NCBI GenBank assembly: GCA_947561395.2
Contig: OX387182.1
Coordinates: 33,845,949-33,909,948, forward strand
DNA: 64,000 nt
Direction: 5' to 3'
DNA from: Buxus sempervirens
Taxonomy: Eukaryota; Streptophyta; Magnoliopsida; Buxales; Buxaceae
Shown here: positions 22,601-33,430 of the stretch, one piece after another
How positions within the stretch are numbered: position 1 is the first letter of the stretch
How the letters are laid out: each line of letters begins with the position of its first letter
Made by a program: the position numbers and the translations under genes
The notes under the pieces: model-generated
Told to the model about the DNA's origin: nothing
The model's database searches: none
What the model saw: only the letters and a program-made list of their open reading frames with translations

Positions 22601-24034
22601 ATGGCATCTTCATCCTCGACTGAGAGAGTTCGCTTCCCTAGGATAGAAAAGTGTGCCTTTGATACCCCTTAGATCCGTTCTTGGACAAGGCAATTGCAAG
22701 GAGATGAGCAAATTCATTGGGAACAGAAATACCACATGGGACAAACTTTGTCCCTGTTAAATGTGCCTATTAATTGAGACATGATCCAAGCAGCCCTGCT
22801 TTTCTGGGATCCCCAATTTTCCCTTTTCAGATTTGGGACTAATGAGTTGACTCCCACAATTGAGGAATTCGAACTATTCCTCCGATTTCGTGACCATGGA
22901 GAACCAGCTAGGCCAAGTCTCAAAGATAGCTACAAGAATGAAGCTTGTACTTTCTTTGGCCTACCAAGAGGAGAATTCCAGACCTTAGGAGGTGACCAAG
23001 CATTCACGCGGGTCTCTAAAACCTTCCTTGCTGAAAAGATAAGGGATAAAAAGCAGGAAAGACCCCGTGTTTGGTGGGACACCTTCACCCTCGTGGTTCT
23101 GTCACAACTCTTCTTTCCTACTGGGGGAGATACCATTAATTTGGCCCTCATGGAAATTGTGGACCAACTCCAAGTGAAATTCCGGATTGCACCATTAATC
23201 CTTGCTCAGCTATATCATGCCTTGACCATGACCAAGAACGGAACTAGGAGGTTTCAGGGGTGCGCTCCTCTCCTACACATCTGGCTTCAAGATCACCTGA
23301 TGGTTGCTGAACCTATCAGCCCACGTTATGGGTACGTCCGTGACAATGTCACCCTGATGGCCCGAAGAGAGATTAGACCAGACTTACCCTCCAGAGAGGA
23401 TTGGTTTGACCACTTTCTCCAGTTGAAAGGAGAAACGGATATAAGATGGGAAGGCACATTTGACCAGACATATACCCCCGTCATAGCTTTCAGGAAAAGA
23501 CATTGCCTAGCCTTGATAGGCTTGACCCATGCCATGCCATACTATCCGGTTCGAATTCTGAGACAGTTTGGGAAGTCTCAGGGAATACCGATCAAGGATG
23601 AGGCGGAAGGATTAACTGGCCCACTTACATGGGAATTGAAGAAAAAATTGATGAAGGAATGGCAACACGTGCACATACTCCAAGAGGACATTTTCACTGC
23701 ATCCGATGTTCGTAACTACGAACAATGGATTGCTCGAGAAACTGGCCTAGACAGCCCACCTCCTCTCCGTATCGTCACCTCTGACGATATCCCAGTTCCG
23801 CCCTCTGACACATACAGGGATAGGGTGGCCGAACTGCGGGAATCTCATTCTCGGATCCACCGTGCATACGTGGATTCCGAGCGTAAAAACAAGCAGGCCA
23901 ATGAGGCCCTTCAACAGCAGCTTGACACCATGCGCAGACGCGCAAAAGAGGACCGACGTCTGCGGAATAAACTTCTGCGTGCCTTGAAAAGGCGAGACGT
24001 GTCCTCTCATTTTGATGATGACCAACCTAGCTAG
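22601..24034 (+). pseudogene. ORF1 of element A, DUF7745-like protein, two in-frame stops
   Basis: The frame from the ATG at 22601 to TAG at 24032 would give 477 codons, but TAG at 22670 and TGA at 22775 interrupt the first 60; an uninterrupted 417-codon part starts at 22781. The body (LLFWDPQFSLFRFG, ELTPTIEEFELFL, an RGEFQTLGG stretch, FQGCAPLLHIWLQDHL) resembles the DUF7745/plant-mobile-domain-like proteins found in plant genomes and in Ogre-type ORF1. The last 70 residues (RDRVAELRESHSRIHRAYV to LLRALKRRD) are charged and likely coiled coil. The function of ORF1 in these elements is not known. It is in the same frame as gag-pol. The family assignment rests on motif recognition, not on a search. 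Confidence 0.75.
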
Positions 24035-24187
24035 ACTCTGGGTTTGTTTGTTTAATTTTGAAATTACTTGTTCTGAATTTTGGCATTGTACTTCTTTTTC
24101 CATGAAGAATTTTGTGCTAGATTTAATAAAGTCAATTAAGACATCCCCCCAATTCCTTTTTCAATTTGGACCCAATCCATCAACTTC

Positions 24188-24675
24188 AAAACTCTGAGGC
24201 GATCTGAGTAAAGAACTCGCCAAATTCTTAAACCCAAGGGTAAAGAATACCCAATTCTTACCAACTTCCCCATATTCAGAAATTATCAATTCCAAATTTA
24301 AGTCTTAAATCTTTAAGGGTTCTGAATAAAGAACACCCAATTCAGGCGATCTGAGTAAAGAACTCGCCAAATTGCAAAGGGGTCTGAATAAAGAACACCC
24401 AATTCCAAATTTTCAGGCGATCTAAGTAAAGAACTCGCCAAATTGTTTAAATCTTTAAAAACAAAGGGTTCTAAATAAGGAACACCCCATTTTCTTTACC
24501 AACTTTGAAACTTTCAGGCAATCTGAATAAAGAACTTGCCAAAGGAATTTTTTAAACCCATAGGGGTTCTGAGTAAAGAACCCCCCATCCTTATCAACTC
24601 TCAAGCTTTCAAATTTCAAGTTTAAGTCTCAAAACCCCAGGGTTCTGAATAAAGAACACCCAATCCCTTGAGCTC
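24188..24675. repeat. Tandem repeats with AAAGAACTCGCC / AAAGAACACCCAATT units
   Basis: Two unit types alternate: GGCGATCTGAGTAAAGAACT with CGCCAAATT, and GGGTTCTGAATAAAGAACAC with CCAATT. They lie between ORF1 and gag. No coding potential is seen. Confidence 0.85.
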
Positions 24676-24717
24676 AGATCACACCCGTCTGATTTAAAAG
24701 ATCACACGGTCAGCCTA

Positions 24718-25230
24718 TGGGGCACTGAAGCCACTGGTAATTAAACCAGACAATTGGCAGAGGATCGTCCTGGCATAGCATACCCCGTCGTGGGGCACCA
24801 AGGTCAAGCAACTAAGCTAACGACTAAGGTACGCTCGGGTATCCCTAGCCGAACTCTTAGGGCACTGAAGCCACTGGTAATTAAACCAGACAATTGGCGG
24901 AGGATCGTCCTGGCATAGCATACCCCGTTGTATGGCACCAAGGTCAAGCAACTAAGCTAACGACTAAGGTACGCTCGGGTATCCCTAGCCGAATTCTTGG
25001 GGCACTAATGCCACTGGTGTTTAAGCCAGAAGATTGGCAGAGGATCGTCCTGGCATAGCCTTCCCCGTTGTGAGGCGTCAAAGTCAATGGTGATTAAACC
25101 AACGACTAGCTAAGACACGCCCGGGAACTACTAGCCGAAGTTAGGTGCTAAAACCATCAGAGATTAAACTGAAAATTGGTTGAGGTACACCTGGATGTTG
25201 CTGTTTAGCTCATCCCCTGCGGAGACTTAA
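24718..25230. repeat. 140-bp tandem repeats with GGCACTGAAGCCACTGG units
   Basis: Copies start near 24721, 24861 and 25001 (period 140 bp), with a shorter, diverged fourth from about 25140. Each holds AATTGGCAGAGGATCGTCC and ACGCTCGGGTATCCCTAGCC-type words. A single diverged copy in B lies at about 47440..47520. Confidence 0.9.
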
Positions 25231-25275
25231 CATGGTCCAACCTCGTGATACTGAGCTCAAACCAACCTTTTAAAT

Positions 25276-25690
25276 TTAGGGTTCCCTTTCCCAGCCGTTT
25301 GGCTAAAATAGATCAGTCTAAACCGGGTTCTCTTTCCCAACCATTTGGTTAAAACAGATCAGCTTAGGGTTCTCTTTCCCAGCCGTTTGGCTAAAATAGA
25401 CCAGTCTAAACCGGGTTCTCTTTCCCAACCATTTGGTTAAAACAGATCAGCTTAGGGTTCTCTCCCCCAGCCGTTTGGCTAAAACAGACCAGTCTAAACC
25501 GGGTTCTCTTCCCCAGCCGTTTGGCTAAAATAGACCAGTCTAAACCGGGTTCTCTTTCCCAACCAGTTGGTTAAAATAGATCAAGTTCTAGATTTCCAGT
25601 CATTCTCAAAATAATTCAAGTAAATTAATCCTTAAATTCATTTGGGTTCTCTTTCCCAACTATCTTAAGGAAGTTAAAATAGATCTGTAA
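25276..25690. repeat. CCCAGCCGTTTGGCTAAAA tandem repeats, A copy
   Basis: Units of about 45 bp, GGTTCTCTTTCCCAGCCGTT followed by TGGCTAAAATAGACCAGTCT, repeat about nine times, ending shortly before the gag frame. The homologous array in B (47571..48145) lies after the gag ORFs. Confidence 0.92.
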
Positions 25691-25747
25691 TCATTAAAAT
25701 TGATAATTTGACTGCATAAACCATGTAAAAATTGCACTAATTAATGG

Positions 25748-28700
25748 TTGTTTCAAGCAGGTACCAAAATTGCTTTCCGAAGCCCGTACCTGTTAAGATC
25801 CAGGAAAAGGCTTGAAATGGAACAGTCAAGGGAACAGACTCCGCCAGGGCAGGACCAGGCAGAGTCCAGCCAGGCACAGACAGTGACTGATCTGCAACAG
25901 AGGATAGACAGCATGGGGACTATTATTCAAGAGTTAATGATAGAATTAAGAGAACTCAGGATGGCTCCCCCAGCTGCACCAGTGACTCTGCAGCAGCCAA
26001 TTGCTCCACCACAGGCGGATGCTCCACCACCATACCCTGCGTACCCAGCTCCGTTGGTACCACCTCCACCTCCGCAAGCTGTGCCTCTTCCACAGATTAT
26101 TGCGCCTGCCCAACTGGGGCAAGAAGAGGAAGATTGGTATAGAACACAGCAGGCCCAGTTTGATGAAAGGATGGCAGCCACTAAGTCAGAGGTAGATGCT
26201 TTGCGTGAAGAGCTGAAAAGCCTACGACCCAGTGCGGTCCCCATGGAGGCTACTTTAGACAGCCTCTGCTTCTTCTCCGATGTTCAACTTCCACCGAAAT
26301 TCAAATGCCCTGACTTGCATCAGTTTGATGGCACCGGGTGCCCGTTAAACCACCTCAGGTCATACTCTGGAGATATGTGTCAGTATGCTAAAGATGAAAA
26401 AATTATGATACAGTTCTTTCAAAGGTCGCTGACAGGGGCAGCATACACTTGGTTTTTGAGTCTGGACAAAACCAAGATTAAGACTTGGAATGATTTGGTT
26501 GCAGCATTCATTCAGCAGTACCGTTTGAACAGTCAGATTGTACAAACCAGGGCAGAACTGCAGAGGCTGACAAAGAAGAATCAGGAGTCGGTTAGAGAAT
26601 ATGCCAAGAGGTGGAAAGAATTGGCAACCCTAGTCCAACCCCCACTACTTGAACAGGAGATGACCTCCTTGTTCATTGCATCACTTGGCCAACCATTCTT
26701 TTCCCTGCTACTGGGGCAGAGTACTTCTAACTTCAATGACTTGATTCTGACAGCAGATAGAATTGAAGATGCTGTAAGGGCTGGCAAGATAGATGGCAGT
26801 GGCCAGGGCCCTACACAGAGAAGGGCTACGGCAGGACAGAGTAACAGAAATCAGGGGCAAGAGTCTAGGAGGCAGGAAGCCCAGGCTGTTAATTATGTAC
26901 AGCCAACACAGCCTTACTATATCTCTCAAAGGCCCGAAGGCCAGGGGCAACCCATAAGAAGAACCAGAGAAGAAGCAGAGGCAAGGATGAAAAGGGTGTT
27001 TACCCCATTACCTTATGCACCTGCCGAATTGTTGGCCACACTGCTGAAGAAGGGGTACCTTCAAATCAAGCCTCCTAACCCCAGAATGATTAACTCACGA
27101 AGTTATAATACATCAGAGAGATGTGAATACCATTCTGGAGCTCCCGGGCATTCAACAAATCGATGTTGGGATTTGAGGCATGACATACAGGATCTGATAG
27201 ACAGTAAGAAGATCTCTGTAGATCCCCCAGCACCAGCAGCGCCTACTCCTCCTACTGGTACAGCCACTAACCCCCTCCCAGACCATAATAAGACTTCTGG
27301 CAGTGGATCAGTGAATCGGGTCATCAGTGACCAGGACAATGAAGTACATTTTGACCCTTCTATGTTGATTGGGCGACCGGGGCAAATTGTCAGGATATAC
27401 CTCCAAGAAGGAATAGTAAAGCAGCAAGTTTGCGTCATCAACGAAAATGATGACGAAGAAACCTTCATGGGGTTCCCTCTGGTGCATTTCAACTTACCTG
27501 AACCAGAACCTTTCTATCCTCCACCTGTCCCAAACTCACCCCCACTGAACATCTTCGACATGATGAACCCATTCAACGAGCCTGTGGACTTCCTACTGGA
27601 ACCACCCACCCTTAACTTACACCAACTCCACCTTGACCCAACCTACTCCGCTGTGCCTCCACCTTACCTATTCCTACCCATGTACCATGATTCTACCGTC
27701 ACTTCCACTGAAAGAGAAGTCGATCGGATCACCCGTTCTGGTCGATACATAAACCCTAACCCTCCACCTGCACCAGAGGGAGAGACTAGTGAAGAAAGGA
27801 CAAGGAAAGAAAAATGGAAGGATGTGGCTACTGAATTGCCACAGACCCATAAAAAGAAAGGGAAGGCCCCAGAAGAAGAGATTGAAAAACTTCACTATAG
27901 TGCCTTCACTCCAGAGTATGATTTGGTGCAGCAGTTGAATAAGACACCAGCCCAGATATCCATTATGCGTCTCTTGTTGGATTCAGACAAGCATAAAGAC
28001 GTACTCATGAAAATACTGGGTGATACTCATGTGCCTGACGATATCAGCCCTGAACAGCTGGAGACAGTAATGTCTATAATTGCTACGCCAGAAGCAATCT
28101 CCTTTTCCTCAGCAAACTTGCCCCCTGAAGGTCACAATCACACAGAGCCTCTGTTTATCACAGTAAGGTGCTCCGACTTGATGGTGAGACGGGTCATGAT
28201 CGATAACGGGTCAGCTCTGAATATCTGCCCAGTCAGGACCTTCCATAGTTTGCAACTAAACGCTGATTTGATCAAACCTAGCTCCAATAATGTCCGCGGG
28301 TTTGACAATGCCAAGAAGGATTCCCTTGGGGAAGTTACTCTGGAAATTACAATTGTTGAAAGGGCCTTCTTCATTACATTTGAGTTGATGGATATTAATG
28401 CCTCCTTCAATCTGCTGATTGGAAGACCTTGGTTACATCAAGCAGGGGCAGTCCCGTCCACCTTACATCGAATGATCCGATTTATTTCGGGAAATCAATT
28501 GATCACGGTACATGCAGAAAATCACAGAGAATTTGAACAAGGAGGGGTACCTGTGATTGATTATGAGCTGCCTACTTCCCTGAACTTTCAAGCCATTGAA
28601 ATGGTGCAGATAAACAGCATTCCTACTCCTCTGCAATCAGACTTGTCCCGCAGAAGGAAAAGGAAGAGCATGTTTGGTGCTGCTGAATGCGCCGACTGGG

Positions 28701-31117
28701 GCCTCCGAGTAGGAGAAGGTTTAGGCAAATACAAGCAAGGCATCAAGTCTGCAATCCAGCCCTGTGACAAATCTGTGGGCTTTGGACTGGGGTTTGTTCC
28801 TGAACCTAAAGACTATGCCAGGTTATTTGGCAGGAAAGCTGAAAGAAAGAGGGCACGAGCAGAAGGAAGAGACCCACACTGGCCCATTTGTGTACAGGGT
28901 CAGTTATACCATCACTTTGCCAATATGGAGAAGGAAGCTGCACAGGCCGTTCAGAACATAGTCCCCCAGGGATGGGGCGATGAGTTCAATGATCCAGTTG
29001 AGCAAGCGGAAGCAGATTATCTGCAAAGGTTATGGGATGAACCTCCCTTGCCCCAGGAGACAGTTACAAAAGAGAACTCAGAGGCTCTCAGTGGGATGAT
29101 GGAAGAACTGTCTGCTTTGTTCTCTTGGCAGTCAGTTGATACCGAAAAACCAGCTATCCCAGAAGAAGCATTTGCCTACCCATCAGATGATGTTGAGGCA
29201 CCACCAGCTGAGGCTGAAGAAGAAGAACCAGCTCACTACATCTACATGATGGAAAGCCAAGACAGTTCAGGAGAACCCACTCCAAGGCGAAGGTCTCCCC
29301 CACCTTCCATCTGCATTATGCACCCAAGTACCAAGGATGGTCTGGGTCAAATGTTCCACATGCCCCAAGTGCTGGGACTGCCTACTGAGCTGGCTTACCA
29401 TGAAACTTATGGTAACTGGGCACCTGACGAACATTCTTCCAGCAAGAGGGAAGAATCATCAGTAAGATCTGTAACCAAGGCATTGCCTCAGGTGGAACCA
29501 CCCCATGAAGTCATTATTCGGGTACCAGGGACTGTCATCCGCCGCGGGGTATGGATCAGTGTATCATCAGAGGATTCGAGTCAGAATCAACCGAAGAAGG
29601 GCACAGCTAATAACCCCATCTACATCTCCTCTGACAGCAGCGTCAGCATGATACAGACTGGAAAGGTGAATGCGGTGACCGCTGTAACCAAAGACAAGCA
29701 CGCATTGCAGAACTGGAGTTCGACGCCACTTGCCACTCGCAAAGCCGAACTACCACAGGGAGTTTCTTCCACTTCTGAAATTCCCCCTGTAGATATTGCT
29801 GCACTTTTTAATAAATGCGTGAAGTCTTCTGATTATTTTTCTGCTTCTGTGAATAATTCTGCAAGTAAGCAAACTCAAAATCGCAACCTTAATATCAATC
29901 TCGACGCACACCCGAAAAATTCGGAGCACGAGATAGATAATCAGGCTGCCAAAATCAAACAAAAAGGTCAAAAAGAACAAAAAGAAATCCATAGTGTCGA
30001 ACAAGAATCAGGTAACGATGCTTGCTCATCACAACCCGATAATTCAGAAATTATCCCCAGTGAACTTGAGGATAATGATGAATCGTGGGAGACCCCACCT
30101 GAAATCCAATTTGCCTTGGACAGAAATGAAAAGAGTCTCCAGGCTAACATCGAGGAAACTGAACCTATCAACATAGGTGACACAGCACATCCAAGGATTC
30201 TCCAAGTTGGTAAAAAGCTGTCTCAATTACAGAAAACACAGATAACTGATTTTCTAAAATCCTACATTGATGTGTTTGCATGGTCATATGAGGATATGCC
30301 TGGGTTAGACACAGATTTAGTTGTGCATCGGTTACCTATAAAGTCTGAGGCCACACCAGTGAAGCAAAAACTCAGACGCATGAAACCAGAATGGGCCCTG
30401 AAGATCAAGGAGGAAGTTGCCAAGCAGTTAAAAGCTGGGTTCTTGAAAGTCACAGATTACCCAGAATGGTTAGCAAACATCGTGCCAGTCCCCAAGAAAG
30501 ATGGAAGGGTCAGGATGTGTGTTGACTACAGGGATCTGAACAAGGCAAGCCCAAAAGATGACTTCCCATTGCCACATATTGATATACTGGTTGATAATAC
30601 AGCAACTCATTCCATGTTCTCGTTTATGGATGGATTCTCTGGGTATAACCAAATCAGGATGGCACCTGAGGACATGGAAAAGACTTCCTTTATTACACAC
30701 TGGGGCACATACTGTTACAAGGTGATGCCCTTTGGCTTGAAGAATGCAGGTGCTACATACCAAAGGGCGATGACTTTGCTCTTCCATGATCTGATGCATA
30801 AAGAAATGGAAGTATACGTGGATGATATGATTGCCAAGTCAAAAGAAGAGGAAAATCATTTGGTGAACCTTGGAAAGGTGTTTGACAGACTCAGGGAATG
30901 CAAGCTCAGGCTGAACCCAAATAAGTGTGTATTCGGAGTTACTTCAGGGAAGCTACTTGGATTCATCGTTGGGAAACGAGGAATTGAGGTTGATCCTGTC
31001 AAAGTGAAGGCAATTCTGGAGATGCCTCCCCCATCCACAGAAAAAGAAGTAAGAGGTTTCCTTGGCAGGTTACAGTACATCAGTCGGTTCATAGCACAGA
31101 TGACTCCCGTGTGCTAA
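25748..31117 (+). CDS. Open part 1: gag, protease, G-patch and reverse transcriptase (1789 codons)
   Basis: A coiled coil and proline-rich region (residues 25..130) precede the gag core (about 181..347: FDGTGCPLNHLRSY, QFFQRSLTGAAYTWF, YAKRWKELA). A zinc-knuckle-like CEYHSGAPGHSTNRC follows near 458. The aspartic protease motif DNGSA is near 818. A G-patch-like GEGLGKYKQGI is near 990, also known from related plant elements. The reverse transcriptase spans about 1480..1789 with DYRDLNKASP near 1592 and catalytic YVDDM near 1689. The frame ends in the thumb/connection region at a TAA (31115..31117), where homologues continue. No intron is seen between protease and reverse transcriptase. Confidence 0.92.
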   Translation: MFQAGTKIAFRSPYLLRSRKRLEMEQSREQTPPGQDQAESSQAQTVTDLQQRIDSMGTIIQELMIELRELRMAPPAAPVTLQQPIAPPQADAPPPYPAYPAPLVPPPPPQAVPLPQIIAPAQLGQEEEDWYRTQQAQFDERMAATKSEVDALREELKSLRPSAVPMEATLDSLCFFSDVQLPPKFKCPDLHQFDGTGCPLNHLRSYSGDMCQYAKDEKIMIQFFQRSLTGAAYTWFLSLDKTKIKTWNDLVAAFIQQYRLNSQIVQTRAELQRLTKKNQESVREYAKRWKELATLVQPPLLEQEMTSLFIASLGQPFFSLLLGQSTSNFNDLILTADRIEDAVRAGKIDGSGQGPTQRRATAGQSNRNQGQESRRQEAQAVNYVQPTQPYYISQRPEGQGQPIRRTREEAEARMKRVFTPLPYAPAELLATLLKKGYLQIKPPNPRMINSRSYNTSERCEYHSGAPGHSTNRCWDLRHDIQDLIDSKKISVDPPAPAAPTPPTGTATNPLPDHNKTSGSGSVNRVISDQDNEVHFDPSMLIGRPGQIVRIYLQEGIVKQQVCVINENDDEETFMGFPLVHFNLPEPEPFYPPPVPNSPPLNIFDMMNPFNEPVDFLLEPPTLNLHQLHLDPTYSAVPPPYLFLPMYHDSTVTSTEREVDRITRSGRYINPNPPPAPEGETSEERTRKEKWKDVATELPQTHKKKGKAPEEEIEKLHYSAFTPEYDLVQQLNKTPAQISIMRLLLDSDKHKDVLMKILGDTHVPDDISPEQLETVMSIIATPEAISFSSANLPPEGHNHTEPLFITVRCSDLMVRRVMIDNGSALNICPVRTFHSLQLNADLIKPSSNNVRGFDNAKKDSLGEVTLEITIVERAFFITFELMDINASFNLLIGRPWLHQAGAVPSTLHRMIRFISGNQLITVHAENHREFEQGGVPVIDYELPTSLNFQAIEMVQINSIPTPLQSDLSRRRKRKSMFGAAECADWGLRVGEGLGKYKQGIKSAIQPCDKSVGFGLGFVPEPKDYARLFGRKAERKRARAEGRDPHWPICVQGQLYHHFANMEKEAAQAVQNIVPQGWGDEFNDPVEQAEADYLQRLWDEPPLPQETVTKENSEALSGMMEELSALFSWQSVDTEKPAIPEEAFAYPSDDVEAPPAEAEEEEPAHYIYMMESQDSSGEPTPRRRSPPPSICIMHPSTKDGLGQMFHMPQVLGLPTELAYHETYGNWAPDEHSSSKREESSVRSVTKALPQVEPPHEVIIRVPGTVIRRGVWISVSSEDSSQNQPKKGTANNPIYISSDSSVSMIQTGKVNAVTAVTKDKHALQNWSSTPLATRKAELPQGVSSTSEIPPVDIAALFNKCVKSSDYFSASVNNSASKQTQNRNLNINLDAHPKNSEHEIDNQAAKIKQKGQKEQKEIHSVEQESGNDACSSQPDNSEIIPSELEDNDESWETPPEIQFALDRNEKSLQANIEETEPINIGDTAHPRILQVGKKLSQLQKTQITDFLKSYIDVFAWSYEDMPGLDTDLVVHRLPIKSEATPVKQKLRRMKPEWALKIKEEVAKQLKAGFLKVTDYPEWLANIVPVPKKDGRVRMCVDYRDLNKASPKDDFPLPHIDILVDNTATHSMFSFMDGFSGYNQIRMAPEDMEKTSFITHWGTYCYKVMPFGLKNAGATYQRAMTLLFHDLMHKEMEVYVDDMIAKSKEEENHLVNLGKVFDRLRECKLRLNPNKCVFGVTSGKLLGFIVGKRGIEVDPVKVKAILEMPPPSTEKEVRGFLGRLQYISRFIAQMTPVC

Positions 31118-31150
31118 CCAATATTCAAGTTACTAAAGAAGGATAACCCA

Positions 31151-31858
31151 GTGATCTGGAATGAAGATTGCCAAGAAGCATTTGACAAAATCAAGGCCTA
31201 TTTGATGAGTCCGCCAACTTTGGTTCCCCCTGTACCAGGACGACCTCTGATCATGTACTTATCAGTTACAGAAACAGCGGCGGGATGTGTCCTAGGGCAG
31301 CACGATGATACAGGAAAAAAGGAGCAAGCAATTTATTATCTGAGCAAGAAATTTACCAATTATGAAGTAAGATATACATTGCTTGAAAAAACCTGTGGCG
31401 CATTGGTATGGGCAGCTCAGAAGCTCCGGTATTATCTCCTCAATCATACTGTCTTTTTGATCTCAAATGCAGATCCCCTAAAGTACATTTTTGAAAAGCC
31501 AATTTCCACTGAAAGGATAGCCAAGTGGCAGGTTATCTTATCTCAGTATGACATTGTCTACACCACAAGAAAGGCAATAAAGGGACAGGCAGTGGCAGAT
31601 CACCTGGCAGAACACCCTGTGCCCGACTATCAACCACTTCTCACCGGGTTGCCGGATGATGAAATTATGTGTGCCGAATCAGTAGAAAAGGAAACTGTAT
31701 GGCAAATGTTCTTCGATGGGGCCGTCAACATCAATGGGAAAGGGATTGGAGCAGTAATCATTTCCCCAGAAGAAGTCCATCATCCGATAGCAGCAAAACT
31801 CTTGTTCGATTGCACTATCAACATGGCAGAATATGAAGCATGTGTGTTAGGCTTGTGA
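31151..31858 (+). pseudogene. Open part 2: RNase H and start of the second RNase H
   Basis: The first 150 residues are the Ty3/gypsy RNase H (QAIYYLSKKFTNYEVRYT, LLEKTCGALVWA, KPISTERIAKW). From about residue 185 a second RNase H begins (QMFFDGAVNINGKGIGAVI, MAEYEACVLGL). This extra domain is the hallmark of the Tat lineage. The frame stops at TGA 31856..31858, within the second domain. Confidence 0.9.
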
Positions 31859-31870
31859 GCCGCAATTGAA

Positions 31871-32566
31871 ATGAATATCCAAGAGTTAAAAGTTTATGGT
31901 GATTCCTGTCTAATCATCTACCAAGTGATGGGAGATTGGCAGACTAAGGATCCTAAGTTGGTGCCATATCAGGAACTGATTAAGGAATTGGGAGGACAGT
32001 TCAAAAGCGTGACATTTGATTATATGCCACGAGACAGGAATCAGTTTGCAGATGCCCTGGCAACACTGGCATCTATGGCAACTATCACTAGGGACACTTG
32101 GGTACAACCATTGGAGATAGAAGTGCGGCATTCTCCTGTCTACTGTTTTAATGTTGAAAGGAGCAAACCAAAAGGGGAACCCTGGTATGCAGACATAATG
32201 AGGTACCTGAGAAACAGGACTTTGCCAGAAAATGCCATAGCATCTGAAAGGCGCACGATTCAGAAACTGGCAGGACAGTTCTTCCTCAGTAGAGACAAGC
32301 TATACAAAAAGTCCTATAATGATTCACTGCTGCTATGTGTAACAGAAGAAGAGGCACAACAGCTGATTGATGAAGTCCATGGGGGACAATGTGGCGCACA
32401 TATGAATGGGCACATGCTAACCAGGAAAATTTTGAGAATGGGCTATTATTGGTTAACTATGGAACACGATTGCCATATCCATGTCAAGAAATGCCAGTTA
32501 TGCCAAGTTTATGCTGACAACATTCATGCACCGCCCAACATTTTGTACTCAATGACTTCTCCTTAG
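31871..32566 (+). pseudogene. Open part 3: rest of the second RNase H and integrase zinc finger
   Basis: ELKVYGDSCLIIYQVMG and DRNQFADALATLASM complete the second RNase H, including its late acidic residue. The integrase HHCC zinc finger follows (HGGQCGAHMNGH, then CQLC, about residues 170..215). TAG at 32564..32566 stops the frame just before the integrase core. Confidence 0.9.
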
Positions 32567-32590
32567 CCCTTCGCCATCTGGGGAATTGAT

Positions 32591-33430
32591 ATGATTGGAG
32601 AGATCCATCCGAAGGCATCAAATGGGCATCGATTCATCTTGGTTGCAATAGACTATTTTACCAAATGGGTAGAGGCCGTGTCCTTTACAGATGTCAAGGG
32701 ATCGCATGTGCTGAAATTCATTAGAAATAATATTGTCTGTCGCTATGGTGTGCCTGAAGCACTTATCACAGACAATGCCAAGAATTTGAATAACAAGGAC
32801 ATGGACAAAATGTGTGAAGATATGAAGATCAGACATCTAAATTCTACAGCATACAGACCCAAGATGAATGGAGCCGTAGAGGCTGCCAACAAAAATCTGA
32901 AGAAGATATTGGAAAAAATGGTAGTCACCTACAGAGACTGGCATGAGAAGCTGCCATATGCTTTGCATGCATACCGAACCTCAATCAGGGTCTCAACCGG
33001 AGCAACTCCTTTCTCTCTTGTATATGGAATGGAAGCAGTCCTTCCCGTGGAAGTGCAGATCCCTTCACTCAGAATTCTGAAAGAAGCAGAGGTTGATGAC
33101 ATTGAATGGGAAGAATCAAGGTTTGACCAGTTGCAGTTGCTTGATGAGAAAAGGATTAAGGCTTTGTGCCACGGACAGCTCTACCAGCAAAGAATAGCAC
33201 GAGCTTACAACAAGAAAATAATACCACGACACTTCAAGGTGGGAAACATTGTTATGAAAAAGATATTCCCTCACCAAGAAGACAATAGAGGGAAATTTAA
33301 GCCAAACTATGAAGGACCTTTTATAGTACACAAAGTTCTGTCCAGAGGAGCACTAATCCTACAAGAGACGGACGCAACTATTTTTCCTGAGCCAATAAAT
33401 GTAGATGCAGTCAAACTGTATTATCCTTGA
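32591..33430 (+). pseudogene. Open part 4: integrase catalytic core and C-terminal region
   Basis: The DDE catalytic triad is visible: D in VAIDYFTKWVEA, D in ALITDNAKNL and E in GAVEAANKNLKK. RVSTGATPFSLVYGMEAVLP and the C-terminal FKPNYEGPFIVHKVL are typical of Ty3/gypsy integrases. The frame ends at a natural-looking TGA (33428..33430). No chromodomain is seen, consistent with Tat. Confidence 0.92.

Larger units (their letters stand above)
25748..33430 (+). pseudogene. Gag-pol polyprotein of element A, three in-frame stops
   Basis: One continuous frame of about 2,560 codons is broken by TAA at 31115, TGA at 31856 and TAG at 32564, with no frameshift. The likely start is the ATG at 25817 (MEQSREQ); the frame is open upstream to a CAGGTACC at 25759, which could be a splice acceptor. 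Domain order is gag, protease, G-patch, reverse transcriptase, RNase H, second RNase H, integrase zinc finger, integrase core. The polyprotein would make the virus-like particle and copy and insert the element. With three stops no full-length pol can be made, so A could now move only with help. The stops are simple substitutions, two of them at codons where C-to-T or G-to-A change is the simplest cause. Confidence 0.9.
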
